From NCBI GenBank assembly GCA_903903975.1, contig CAIVAS010000144.1, positions 1 to 32,763 on the forward strand: a DNA stretch of 32,763 bases, written 5' to 3'. Of the stretch, positions 7,678 through 14,564 are shown in pieces. The notes beneath the pieces were generated by a model. The model was not told where the DNA came from and ran no database searches. It saw nothing but the letters and a program-made list of their open reading frames with translations. How positions within the stretch are numbered: the first letter of the stretch is position 1; every line of letters begins with the position of its first letter. A program made the position numbers and the translations under genes. This DNA is from an uncultured Burkholderiales bacterium. Its GTDB lineage: Bacteria; Pseudomonadota; Gammaproteobacteria; Burkholderiales; Burkholderiaceae_E.

Positions 7678-8802
7678 ATGAATCGGCCAATCCATCTGCT
7701 GGTCTGCATCAGCTCGCACGGCTGGGGTCATCTCGCCCAGACCGTGCCGATCATTGGCGCTTTGCGGTCGCGTCTGCGCGATCTGCGCATCACGGTGCGT
7801 ACCGGGCTCGATGCCGATGTTGTTCGCGAGCGTTTCAGGGTGCTGGGCCAGCCCGCGCCTGATGTGCTGCCCGATCGCAGTGATTTCGGCTTCGAGATGC
7901 ACGATGCGATCACCATCGACGACGAGCGCAGCATCGCCCGCTATGCCGCGTTGCATGCTGATGCGGCATGGCTCGATCGCGAACGCGACCGTCTGCGTGA
8001 GCTGGGCGTTGATGCGGTGTTTGCCAACATCGGCTACATGCCGCTGGCGGCCGCTGCCTCGCTGGGCTTGCCGGCCTTTGGGGTGTCCTCGCTCAACTGG
8101 GCTGACCTGCTGGCCTCGCGGGCCCACGGTCGCGCCGATGTGATGGCCATTGCCGAATCGATGCGACAGGCCTACGCGACGGCCGACCGCCTGTTCGCGC
8201 TGGTGCCGGGTATGCCCTTTGACGGATTCGAGCGGCGGGTGAGAGCGGCGCCGATCGCCCGCCGTGGACGCGCCAATCCTGCCGGGCTGCGCAAGGCCCT
8301 TGGCGTACCGGCCACGCAGCGAATCATGATGGTGGCTTTCGGCGGCCTTCCGATGGCCTTCGATACCGCGCGCTGGCAATTGCCCGAGGGCTGGAGTGCC
8401 GTGATGTTGACCACCGGAACGGTCGAGACGCCCACGGTCATTGCGGCCGAGCGTCTCGGCTGGGACTACATCGATCTGCTGGCGTCCTGTGATCTGCTGG
8501 TCGCCAAGCCGGGCTATGGCACCTTTGCCGAAGCCGGCTTTGCGTCGCGAGACACCCTGGCCGTGCCGCGTGACGACTGGCCTGAAGCGCCCTGGCTGAT
8601 CGACTGGCTTGCGCAGCATGCGCGTTGCGCCACCATCGCTTTGCCCGACCTGCGCGCCGGACGCTTCGAGGCGGGCCTGGCCGCCATTGCCCGGCAGCCG
8701 GCGCGCGTCGCAGCCGACGGCGACGGCGCGGCGGAGATCGCCGATCAGATCGTGTCGATCATTGCCGGGCGCCAGGCGGGTGACACGCCGCAGACCGTCT
8801 GA
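7678..8802 (+). CDS. GT-B-fold glycosyltransferase-like protein, related to the N-terminal half of plant L-arabinokinase
   Basis: About 374 residues with a MurG/UGT-like two-domain GT-B layout. The N-terminus (HLLVCISSHGWGHLAQTVPI) has the HG-GH loop of this fold. From memory, the order of motifs resembles the non-kinase N-terminal half of plant L-arabinokinases: GHG-GHA loop, SSLNWADLLAS, LVPGMPFDGF, VAFGGLPMAFD, LPEGWSAVML, then LASCDLLVAKPGYGTFAEA and PRDDWPEAPWL. The GHMP sugar-kinase half is absent. Substrate is unknown. It follows the glycerate kinase by about 50 bases on the same strand. An in-frame ATG at 7651 would add nine residues (MLPTERRLR). I prefer 7678 because the conserved fold begins directly there. 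Neither start has a strong ribosome site. Confidence 0.75.
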   Translation: MNRPIHLLVCISSHGWGHLAQTVPIIGALRSRLRDLRITVRTGLDADVVRERFRVLGQPAPDVLPDRSDFGFEMHDAITIDDERSIARYAALHADAAWLDRERDRLRELGVDAVFANIGYMPLAAAASLGLPAFGVSSLNWADLLASRAHGRADVMAIAESMRQAYATADRLFALVPGMPFDGFERRVRAAPIARRGRANPAGLRKALGVPATQRIMMVAFGGLPMAFDTARWQLPEGWSAVMLTTGTVETPTVIAAERLGWDYIDLLASCDLLVAKPGYGTFAEAGFASRDTLAVPRDDWPEAPWLIDWLAQHARCATIALPDLRAGRFEAGLAAIARQPARVAADGDGAAEIADQIVSIIAGRQAGDTPQTV

Positions 8803-8815
8803 TCTGTCGGCGCCT

Positions 8816-8867
8816 GAGCGCAGCAATTGAGCGCAGTCACCGAGCGCAGTCACCGAGCGCAGTCACC
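8816..8867 (+). repeat. Tandem 13-bp repeat, three perfect copies plus one degenerate
   Basis: GAGCGCAGTCACC is repeated exactly at 8829-8841, 8842-8854 and 8855-8867. A diverged copy (GAGCGCAG then CAATT) lies at 8816-8828. The array fills the short convergent gap between the GT-B gene and the minus-strand membrane-protein gene ending at 8879. It looks like a small variable-number repeat. No hairpin terminator is evident. Confidence 0.85.
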
Positions 8868-8878
8868 CAGTCCCGCCA

Positions 8879-9307
8879 CTAAGTGAAGAGGGCCACGAGC
8901 CAGGCCCCGAGGACGCGGCTGGGCAGCAGTGTGAACAGACCGGCAATGCACAGGCTGGCGTACAGGCTGATCATGTTCAAGCGATGGGCGCGGACCTTGC
9001 CGGCCCGGATCGCGCGAATGCCGCGCCACAGGGTGATGAGGGTCATCACCGACAGCAGATGGATTGGCCCGAATCTCGCAAGCGCCGGCAACTGCGGGAT
9101 CGCCAGCGGCATCGTTTGCGACTTGATCAGAAAGGAGCTGGTCGCCACCACGAACATGGCGCCAACCCACAGCTGCCCCTGCAGCCGATGCGCCGGCGTG
9201 CCCTTGCGGCGCATCAGGATCGCCAGCCCGAGCCCGGCCGAGATCAGCGCGGCGCTCACATGAATCGCGATCACCGGTTCGAAGAGTCGGGCCTGCAGCA
9301 CGTTCAT
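8879..9307 (-). CDS. Small DUF2306-like integral membrane protein
   Basis: A 142-residue hydrophobic protein read from the ATG at 9307, with a GAGGAC ribosome site just upstream on the minus strand. Four membrane helices are visible: near the N-terminus (PVIAIHVSAALISAGLGLAI), LWVGAMFVVATSSFLI, FGPIHLLSVMTLITL, and SLYASLCIAGLFTLL at the C-terminal end. The short loop RRKGTPAHRLQGQLW between helices 1 and 2 resembles the conserved KGTPRHR-LGR loop of the DUF2306 family. Function unknown. The open frame extends further upstream to 9490, but those extra residues are low in hydrophobicity and lack a ribosome site, so the shorter start is preferred. It is divergent from pyrC. Confidence 0.75.
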   Translation of the reverse strand: MNVLQARLFEPVIAIHVSAALISAGLGLAILMRRKGTPAHRLQGQLWVGAMFVVATSSFLIKSQTMPLAIPQLPALARFGPIHLLSVMTLITLWRGIRAIRAGKVRAHRLNMISLYASLCIAGLFTLLPSRVLGAWLVALFT

Positions 9308-9495
9308 CCGGATGTCCTCGAAAAATGACCTGAGTCGGGCCGATCTTAACGTCCCCGTGCGCTGCCCTCGGCGCGGGCACGCGGTGTGCGGCCCTTGAGG
9401 AGGCGCCGTCCTGTGTGTCGTGTCGCAGTACGTGCCTTGAAGGGCGCACCGGCCTGCCATGGGAGAATCCGGGTTTTCCCTCGCCCCCAAGAGCC

Positions 9496-10551
9496 ATGGA
9501 TACCCTGACGCTGATCCGCCCCGACGACTGGCACCTGCATCTGCGCGACGGTGCTGCGCTGCAGGCGGTGGTCGGCGCCACCGCCCGCCAGTTCGCGCGC
9601 GCGGTCGTGATGCCCAATCTCAAGCCGCCGGTGACCACCGTGGCGCAGGCGCTGGCCTACCGCGAGCGCATCCTGGCTGCGCTGGGCAAGGCGATCGAGG
9701 TCGACCCGGCCTGTGCCGGCTTTGAGCCGCTCATGACGCTCTATCTCACCGATCGGACCTCGCCCGACGAGGTTGCGCGTGCGCGGGCTTCGGGGCAGGT
9801 TCATGCCTTCAAGCTTTATCCTGCCGGCGCGACCACCAATTCGGACGCCGGTGTCAGTTCGATGGCCGCCGTGCGCCCGGCACTCGACGCCATGCAGCGC
9901 GAAGGGCTGCCCCTGCTGATCCATGGCGAGGTGGTCGATTCGAGCGTCGACATCTTCGATCGCGAAGCGGTGTTCATCGAGACCGTGCTGGAGCCGCTGC
10001 GTCGCGATTTCCCGGCGCTGCGCATTGTCTTCGAGCACATCACCACCCGCGAGGCGGCGCAGTATGTGGCGCAGGCCCCTGGCCCGATCGCAGCCACCAT
10101 CACCGCGCACCACTTGCTCTATGAGCGCAACGCGCTCTTTATCGGCGGCATTCGACCGCACTGGTATTGCCTGCCAGTGCTCAAGCGCGAAGTGCATCGG
10201 CGCGCCCTGCTCGACGCGGCGACCAGTGGCAGCGAGCGTTTTTTCCTTGGCACCGACAGCGCGCCTCACGCGAAGTACCTCAAGGAGCATGCCTGCGGCT
10301 GCGCCGGCTGCTACACCGCACCGCACGCACTCGAGCTGTATGCAGCCGCTTTCGAGTCGGTTGGCGCGCTCGATCGGCTCGAGGGTTTTGCGAGTTGTTT
10401 CGGTCCCGATTTCTATCGGCTGCCACGCAACACGTCGCGCATCACCCTGAATCGCAAGACCTGGACGGTGCCCGATGTCCTGCCGCTGGGCGACGACAGC
10501 ATCGTGCCGCTGGCCGCAGGTGAGCCGCTGGCCTGGCGCCTTGCCGACTGA
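9496..10551 (+). CDS. pyrC: Dihydroorotase, class II
   Basis: Cyclises N-carbamoyl-aspartate to dihydroorotate in pyrimidine synthesis, in the cytosol. It has 351 residues, close to E. coli PyrC (348). Metal-binding residues are visible: H13 and H15 in [12 protein letters not shown], the carboxylated lysine K106 in [14 protein letters not shown], the histidines in LLIHGEV and IVFEHITT, and D254 in [29 protein letters not shown] is the typical class II C-terminal segment. The ATG at 9496 matches the family N-terminus; upstream in-frame codons back to 9415 are not conserved-looking. The ribosome site is weak. The downstream DUF3025 gene starts 10 bases after the stop. Confidence 0.96.
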   Translation: MDTLTLIRPDDWHLHLRDGAALQAVVGATARQFARAVVMPNLKPPVTTVAQALAYRERILAALGKAIEVDPACAGFEPLMTLYLTDRTSPDEVARARASGQVHAFKLYPAGATTNSDAGVSSMAAVRPALDAMQREGLPLLIHGEVVDSSVDIFDREAVFIETVLEPLRRDFPALRIVFEHITTREAAQYVAQAPGPIAATITAHHLLYERNALFIGGIRPHWYCLPVLKREVHRRALLDAATSGSERFFLGTDSAPHAKYLKEHACGCAGCYTAPHALELYAAAFESVGALDRLEGFASCFGPDFYRLPRNTSRITLNRKTWTVPDVLPLGDDSIVPLAAGEPLAWRLAD

Positions 10552-10561
10552 AGTCTCGCCT

Positions 10562-11521
10562 GTGCCTCGGCGCTGGTGCGCGCCGGGCTTCGCGCCGTTC
10601 AGGCGACGCCTGGCTGCGTTCGAACCCCTGTCAGGCAGCGACAGGCTGGCTGCGCTCAATGCCGCAGCCCGGGAGGTCGGTCTGGTCAGCGGATCAGGGC
10701 GGGCGCTGCGATTCGTGGCGCAGTCGCCTGCATCGGTTTCGGGCGTGGTGCCATCGACCTCGCAGGTCTTGTCAGCCTCCCCCGCGACGGCTTTCTCATC
10801 CGGGTATGAAGCCCGCATTTTTGACAGCGGCGAGGTGCCGACCCGCGTCAACGGCCAGGGAGCGCGTCATGATCTTTGCAACGCGATCGTCTGGCTGACG
10901 TTTCCGCGCGCAAAGGCCCGCCTCAATGCGCTGCAGGCTGATCGTCAGCGTTCATCCGCCGACCGCCCTGCACTTCGCGAATCCGGCGAACCCAGCGAAC
11001 CCAAAGAGCCCGGCAAACATGACAGATCTCCGGGCAGTCATGCTGCCGACGGGGCCGGGTCGCAGCGCGGTCCGCTGCGCGATGCCGCCACGCTCTTCGA
11101 CGAAAACGCTGCGCTCTGGATTGGTCTGGATGCGTCCTTCGAGGCGGCCTTGCGGGACTTCGACTGGCAGGCGCTTTTCCTGCGCCGGCGCGCGCAACTG
11201 AGCGAGTCGGTGCGGCTCATGGTGTTCGGCCACGCTTTGCTCGAAAAGCTCGAGTCGCCCTACAAGGCTGTCACCGCGCACGCCTGGCCGCTTCGCATCT
11301 CGATCGATGCTTCGTTGGCCGAGATCGATCTGGCATTGAGCCTTGCGCTCGATGCAGATAGGCTGAGCACGCGCGCCTTGTGCCCGCTGCCGGTGATGGG
11401 GTTTCCCGGCTGGTGTTCGGCCAATGCCGATCCGTATTTCTACGATGATCCGGCGGTTTTTCGGTCTGGCCGTCGAGGCGGCAAGTCACCGCCCGACTCA
11501 GTTGCGTTTCGTTCGACCTGA
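10562..11521 (+). CDS. DUF3025 family protein
   Basis: Conserved proteobacterial protein of unknown function, 319 residues from the GTG at 10562, giving MPRRWCAPGFAPFRRRL. The family is recognised by a run of characteristic segments: NAIVWLTFPRAKARLNALQA, RGPLRDAATLFDENAALW, a tryptophan-containing DFDWQALFLRRR, MVFGHALLEKLESPYKAVTAH, and near the C-terminus CPLPVMGFPGWCSANADPYF with YDD-AVFR. A Glu/Pro-rich variable stretch (GEPSEPKEPGK) sits in the middle. The open frame extends upstream into pyrC, but the start just after the pyrC stop fits the family better and suggests co-transcription with pyrC. The last 24 bases overlap tail to tail with the minus-strand gene ending at 11498. Confidence 0.8.
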   Translation: MPRRWCAPGFAPFRRRLAAFEPLSGSDRLAALNAAAREVGLVSGSGRALRFVAQSPASVSGVVPSTSQVLSASPATAFSSGYEARIFDSGEVPTRVNGQGARHDLCNAIVWLTFPRAKARLNALQADRQRSSADRPALRESGEPSEPKEPGKHDRSPGSHAADGAGSQRGPLRDAATLFDENAALWIGLDASFEAALRDFDWQALFLRRRAQLSESVRLMVFGHALLEKLESPYKAVTAHAWPLRISIDASLAEIDLALSLALDADRLSTRALCPLPVMGFPGWCSANADPYFYDDPAVFRSGRRGGKSPPDSVAFRST

Positions 11522-12007
11522 CGAGGCAGGACGCGATGCGGTCGGCACGGTGCTGATCTCGGTGCTGTCGGCCATCAGGGCGGGCGGCACCATGACATGC
11601 CAGGTCTGAAGGCTGCCCGGCTGTCCGATGAGTCGATAATTGATCGTCAGTTCGGCCGCGTCGACACGTTCGGCCGATGTCATGAAGACCAGCTTGTGCC
11701 GCTCAGGGGTAGCCGTGGTAAAGCGCTTGATGTCCGGTGCCCGGGCGCCCTTGGCGACTTCGATCGAGACGATCTCGATGCCCACTGACGAGACACGCTC
11801 ACCGGGGACGGATCCGTAAGGAATGGCGAGCTTCAGGCGCTGTCCACGCTCAGACAGCACGCTCGGCTCGCCCAGGTCGATATCCCCTTCGGCACCGGTT
11901 GCCGGCATCGCAAGGAAGGCAAGCATCGCGGTCATCAGCAGGGCTGGCGCACGGCTTTTATGCCGGGTGTTTGGCGCCGGGTCTGCAGCGCTGTGGTGGA
12001 CACTCAT
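11498..12007 (-). CDS. Small secreted protein resembling the FimV N-terminal domain
   Basis: A 169-residue protein with a signal-peptide-like segment at about residues 18-40 (ALLMTAMLAFLAMPATGA). The mature start DLGEPSVLSERGQRLKLAIP resembles the opening of the FimV periplasmic N-terminal domain (LG-..VLS-LGQPL-AEI). A beta-rich region follows, ending in TWHVMVPPAL, where FimV-type domains end in YTFLLDPP. The long C-terminal part of FimV (LysM, membrane helix, TPR) is absent, so this would be a stand-alone periplasmic domain. The similarity is moderate and judged by eye; an unrelated secreted beta-sandwich is possible. The start is uncertain: an internal ATG at residue 25 would also keep a signal peptide. 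It is tail to tail with the DUF3025 gene. Confidence 0.6.
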   Translation of the reverse strand: MSVHHSAADPAPNTRHKSRAPALLMTAMLAFLAMPATGAEGDIDLGEPSVLSERGQRLKLAIPYGSVPGERVSSVGIEIVSIEVAKGARAPDIKRFTTATPERHKLVFMTSAERVDAAELTINYRLIGQPGSLQTWHVMVPPALMADSTEISTVPTASRPASSGRTKRN

Positions 12008-12177
12008 GGCTTGGGCTTTCGGTGGTTTGGGGAGGATCGGGGCAGGTGTTGACGCTCTGGTGTCAGCGTCTCACCAAGGGGCAGGATGCGCCAGTGACGT
12101 CTGCTCGCCGGTGATGCGGCATCGCCGAACGGAAACCGCCGCCGACAGCGGTGAGTCGGTTGTTGCAAAGTCCCGGA

Positions 12178-12183
12178 TAGAAT
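12178..12183 (+). promoter_or_regulatory. Probable -10 element of the rnpB promoter
   Basis: TAGAAT at 12178-12183 ends 7 bases before the predicted first base of the RNase P RNA (12191), the normal distance for a sigma-70 start. No good -35 hexamer exists at the standard spacing. The rest of the spacer 12008-12177 shows no other gene. Confidence 0.5.
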
Positions 12184-12190
12184 GGTCCCC

Positions 12191-12597
12191 GGAGCGGGTC
12201 GGACAGTCGCCGGGGCATGCAGATGCCCGGGAGGAAGGTCCGGACTCCAGCGGGCAGGGTGCTGGTTAACGGCCAGGCGCAGCAAGCGCGATCGCAGGGT
12301 CGCGCCCAAGGCGACGGACAGTGGCACAGAAAACATACCGCCGACGTGACCGGGCAACCGGTTGCGGGCAAGGGTGAAAAGGTGGGGTAAGAGCCCACCG
12401 CGGACCTGGTGACAGGGACGGCACGCAAAACCCCACCCGGAGCAACACCAAATAGGCACGCGCGCGGCTTTCGCCGCACAGGACGCCCCTCCGAGCGTGC
12501 GGGTTGGTGGCTTGAACCGTCGGGTAACCGGCGGTCTAGAGGAATGACTGTCACGACGGGCAACCGTCGCACAGAATCCGGCCTATAGACCCGCTCC
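12191..12597 (+). ncRNA. rnpB: RNase P catalytic RNA, bacterial class A
   Basis: Ribozyme that removes 5' leaders from precursor tRNAs together with RnpA. The ends pair to form helix P1: GGAGCGGGTC (12191-12200) with GACCCGCTCC (12588-12597). Universally conserved core parts are present in order: GGACAGTCGCCG near the 5' end, GAGGAAGGTCCGGACTCC (12231-12248), GGTAAGAGCCCACCGCGG in the P8-P9 region, CACCCGGAGCAACACCAAAT, GAATGACTGTCACGAC, and CACAGAATCCGGCCTATAGA, the 3' strand of P4. The length of about 407 bases fits type A RNAs (E. coli 377). No hairpin with a U-tract follows the 3' end. Open frames crossing this region on either strand are artefacts. Confidence 0.96.
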
Positions 12598-12661
12598 ATC
12601 TTCGCGTCGAGCCTGAGCAATCCCTGTTAAGAGATTGATTCATAAAGTTTTCAATTCGGCG

Positions 12662-12679
12662 ACTGTACATTTGTACAGT
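12662..12679. promoter_or_regulatory. LexA-type (SOS box) palindrome upstream of the dcw promoter
   Basis: ACTGTACATTTGTACAGT is a perfect inverted repeat with 8-base arms and a TT centre. It matches the CTGT-N8-ACAG LexA operator used in gamma- and betaproteobacteria. It lies 65 bases after the end of rnpB, 56 bases before the Pmra -35 box and about 180 bases before the mraZ start. A TAAAGT element at 12685-12690 directly downstream could be the -10 of an upstream promoter, but no convincing -35 is seen. Binding by LexA is inferred from the motif only. Confidence 0.6.
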
Positions 12680-12734
12680 GCTCGTAAAGTTAAGCTAAGT
12701 CCTTGTCCTGATTGAAAAAAATCTGGTCGTGACC

Positions 12735-12763
12735 TTGACCTTGCCTCGGCTTTTCCGTAAAGT
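12735..12763 (+). promoter_or_regulatory. Pmra, sigma-70 promoter of the dcw cluster
   Basis: TTGACC (12735-12740) and TAAAGT (12758-12763) are separated by exactly 17 bases, the best promoter match in the spacer. Transcription would begin near 12770, leaving a leader of about 88 bases before mraZ. The -10 box touches the first MraZ-type box, so repressor binding would block polymerase. Confidence 0.75.
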
Positions 12764-12797
12764 GGGAAAAGGTGTAAAAAAGTGGCGAAGAGTGGGT
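12763..12797 (+). promoter_or_regulatory. mraZ box: MraZ operator: four boxes at 10-bp intervals
   Basis: Boxes start at 12763 (TGGGA), 12773 (TGTAA), 12783 (TGGCG) and 12793 (TGGGT), each 5 bases followed by a 5-base spacer. This is the arrangement described for E. coli MraZ (TGGGN repeats with 5-base spacers in Pmra). The second and third boxes are degenerate. The array overlaps the -10 box and transcription start, consistent with autorepression by the mraZ product. Confidence 0.78.
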
Positions 12798-12857
12798 TTG
12801 ATTGCTGGTTTGAGCGGCGATCGGCCCTGATTAAAGGGTTTTGGGCGAGGCATGAGC

Positions 12858-13286
12858 ATGTTTCAGGGTCGATCAGCGCTGTCTCTCGATGCCAAGGGCC
12901 GGATGTCCGTCCCGACGCGTCATCGCGAGGCGCTGATGTTTCAGTGCGAAGGTCGCCTGACCCTGACCCGCCATCCTGACGGTTGTCTGCTGCTTTATCC
13001 CCGGCCAGTCTGGGAGACAGTTCGCGAACGCATCGCGGGTCTGCCGATCAGCGCCAGCGCATGGAAGCGCTTTTTCCTCGGCAATGCGACCGACGTCGAG
13101 CTCGACGCCACCGGTCGTTTGCTGATCGCGCCCGAGCTCAGGCAAGGCGCCGGGCTCGACAAGGACATCGTGCTGCTCGGCATGGGGGCGCATTTCGAGC
13201 TCTGGGACGCCACGCTGCTGGCCGGTAAAGAAAAAGAAGCGATCGCAGGTGGGATTCCCGAGGCCCTTTCGGGGATCTCGATCTAG
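12858..13286 (+). CDS. mraZ: MraZ transcriptional regulator
   Basis: DNA-binding regulator of the dcw cluster that forms a ring of AbrB-like units. It has 142 residues, with two SpoVT/AbrB half-repeats each carrying the DXXXR-type motif ([10 protein letters not shown] near the N-terminus and [14 protein letters not shown] near residue 85). I chose the second of two ATGs (12858) because GAGG (12847-12850) lies seven bases before it but only one base before the ATG at 12852. [15 protein letters not shown] is also the usual family start. It is the first gene of the operon, directly downstream of its own predicted operator. The next gene begins two bases after the stop. Confidence 0.95.
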   Translation: MFQGRSALSLDAKGRMSVPTRHREALMFQCEGRLTLTRHPDGCLLLYPRPVWETVRERIAGLPISASAWKRFFLGNATDVELDATGRLLIAPELRQGAGLDKDIVLLGMGAHFELWDATLLAGKEKEAIAGGIPEALSGISI

Positions 13287-13288
13287 GC

Positions 13289-14236
13289 GTGGCGGGCATG
13301 ACGGGCGGGCATTTGCCGGTGATGCCCCAGGCCTGCATCGAGGGTTTGGCGATCCGGTCGGATGGCATCTATGTCGACGGGACGTTCGGGCGAGGTGGGC
13401 ATGCGGCACGCATTCTGGCCGGCCTCGGTCCGACAGGAAGCTTGATCGCAATCGATCGCGATCCGCAGGCAGTGGCAGTGGGAATGACTTGGCAGGATCC
13501 GCGCTTTCGCATCGTGCAGGCACGGTTTTCGGAGGTGATCGCCGTCCTTGATGGTCTGGCGATTGACAGGGTGGATGGGGTTTTGCTGGATCTGGGCGTG
13601 TCATCGCCCCAGCTTGACGATCCGGCGCGGGGATTCAGTTTCAGGGCGCAGGGGCCATTGGATATGCGCATGGACCCGACGCATGGTGTGTCGGCGCGGC
13701 AATGGCTGCTGCAGGCATCCGAGCAACAGATCGCGGAGGTTCTAAAAGACTATGGGGAAGAACGGTTTGCTGTTCCGATTGCAAAGGCGATTGTTGCTCG
13801 CTGCAGGGACGCGGGCGCCGATGCGTTCCTTACCACCGGAGACCTTGCCACTGTCGTGGCGGGCGTCGTCCGCAGCCGGCAAAAGAGGCCGGAGGTGGGC
13901 AAAGACCCGGCCACACGCACCTTTCAGGCTTTACGGATTTTCATCAATCAAGAGCTTGAGGAGCTCGCGCTCGTCCTCGATCGGGTCGTCGGGCGTCTGA
14001 AGTCAGGCGCGCGGCTGGTCGTCATCGCATTTCATTCACTGGAAGACCGTATGGTCAAGCAGTTCATCGCCGGCGAGTCGGGCCGAAATGCCCGGCGCGA
14101 TCCGGTCACCGGCGCAGCGATCCATGACACACCGCCGCGGCTGCGTCCGATTGCACGGGTGCTGCCCGACGCCGCTGAAATTGCCGCCAATCCTCGGTCG
14201 CGCTCCGCCGTCGTGCGGGTCGCCGAAAGGCTCTGA
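13289..14236 (+). CDS. rsmH: 16S rRNA (cytosine-1402-N4)-methyltransferase
   Basis: Methylates C1402 in the ribosomal decoding centre using S-adenosylmethionine (formerly mraW). It has 315 residues, against 313 in E. coli. Diagnostic segments are DGTFGRGGHAARIL (SAM-binding loop), AIDRDPQA, LLDLGVSSPQLDDPARGFSF, GPLDMRMDPTHG, YGEERFA, TRTFQALRIFINQELEEL and VIAFHSLEDRMVKQF. The GTG at 13289 is used here. The ATG at 13298 (MTGGHLPVMPQ) is an equally plausible start that removes three residues. This gene uses slightly less GC-biased codons than its neighbours, as judged by eye. Confidence 0.96.
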   Translation: MAGMTGGHLPVMPQACIEGLAIRSDGIYVDGTFGRGGHAARILAGLGPTGSLIAIDRDPQAVAVGMTWQDPRFRIVQARFSEVIAVLDGLAIDRVDGVLLDLGVSSPQLDDPARGFSFRAQGPLDMRMDPTHGVSARQWLLQASEQQIAEVLKDYGEERFAVPIAKAIVARCRDAGADAFLTTGDLATVVAGVVRSRQKRPEVGKDPATRTFQALRIFINQELEELALVLDRVVGRLKSGARLVVIAFHSLEDRMVKQFIAGESGRNARRDPVTGAAIHDTPPRLRPIARVLPDAAEIAANPRSRSAVVRVAERL

Positions 14237-14239
14237 GCC

Positions 14240-14563
14240 GTGATCAAGGTCAACGCCGTTCTGGTCGCGCTGCTGCTGGTGTGCGCGCTGCTGCTGGTGA
14301 CCTCGCAGCATCGTGCCCGCAAGGTGTTCATCGACCTCGAGCGCGCCCAGTCGCTCGCGCGCAAGCAGGAGGTCGAATGGAATCGGCTGCAGCTCGAGCA
14401 GACGCGGCTGGCCAAACACTCGCTGATCGATTCGGTGGCGCGGCGCGATCTCAAGCTGCAGCCGGTCAGTCCCGATCGCACGCTCTACCTGAATCCGCCT
14501 GCCGAGGGGGTTGCCGGCTCGCCGTCGGTGCCGCAACTGGCGGCTGCCCAGGCGGGGCGCTGA
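14240..14563 (+). CDS. ftsL: Cell division protein FtsL
   Basis: Small bitopic divisome protein that works with FtsB and FtsQ and activates FtsWI. It has 107 residues: a short cytoplasmic start, one membrane helix (AVLVALLLVCALLLVTSQHRA, about residues 6-24), then a periplasmic coiled coil (IDLERAQSLARKQEVEWNRL...). The GTG start lies three bases after the rsmH stop. Identification rests on topology, size and position between rsmH and ftsI, as is usual for this poorly conserved protein. VEWNRLQLEQTRLA followed by RRDLKLQPV is typical of betaproteobacterial FtsL. Confidence 0.93.
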   Translation: MIKVNAVLVALLLVCALLLVTSQHRARKVFIDLERAQSLARKQEVEWNRLQLEQTRLAKHSLIDSVARRDLKLQPVSPDRTLYLNPPAEGVAGSPSVPQLAAAQAGR

Positions 14564-14564
14564 G

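Noticed and set aside
12004-12620. Open frames on both strands across the RNase P RNA gene
   Set aside because: The conserved structure of rnpB explains this sequence. The predicted peptides have no family resemblance.
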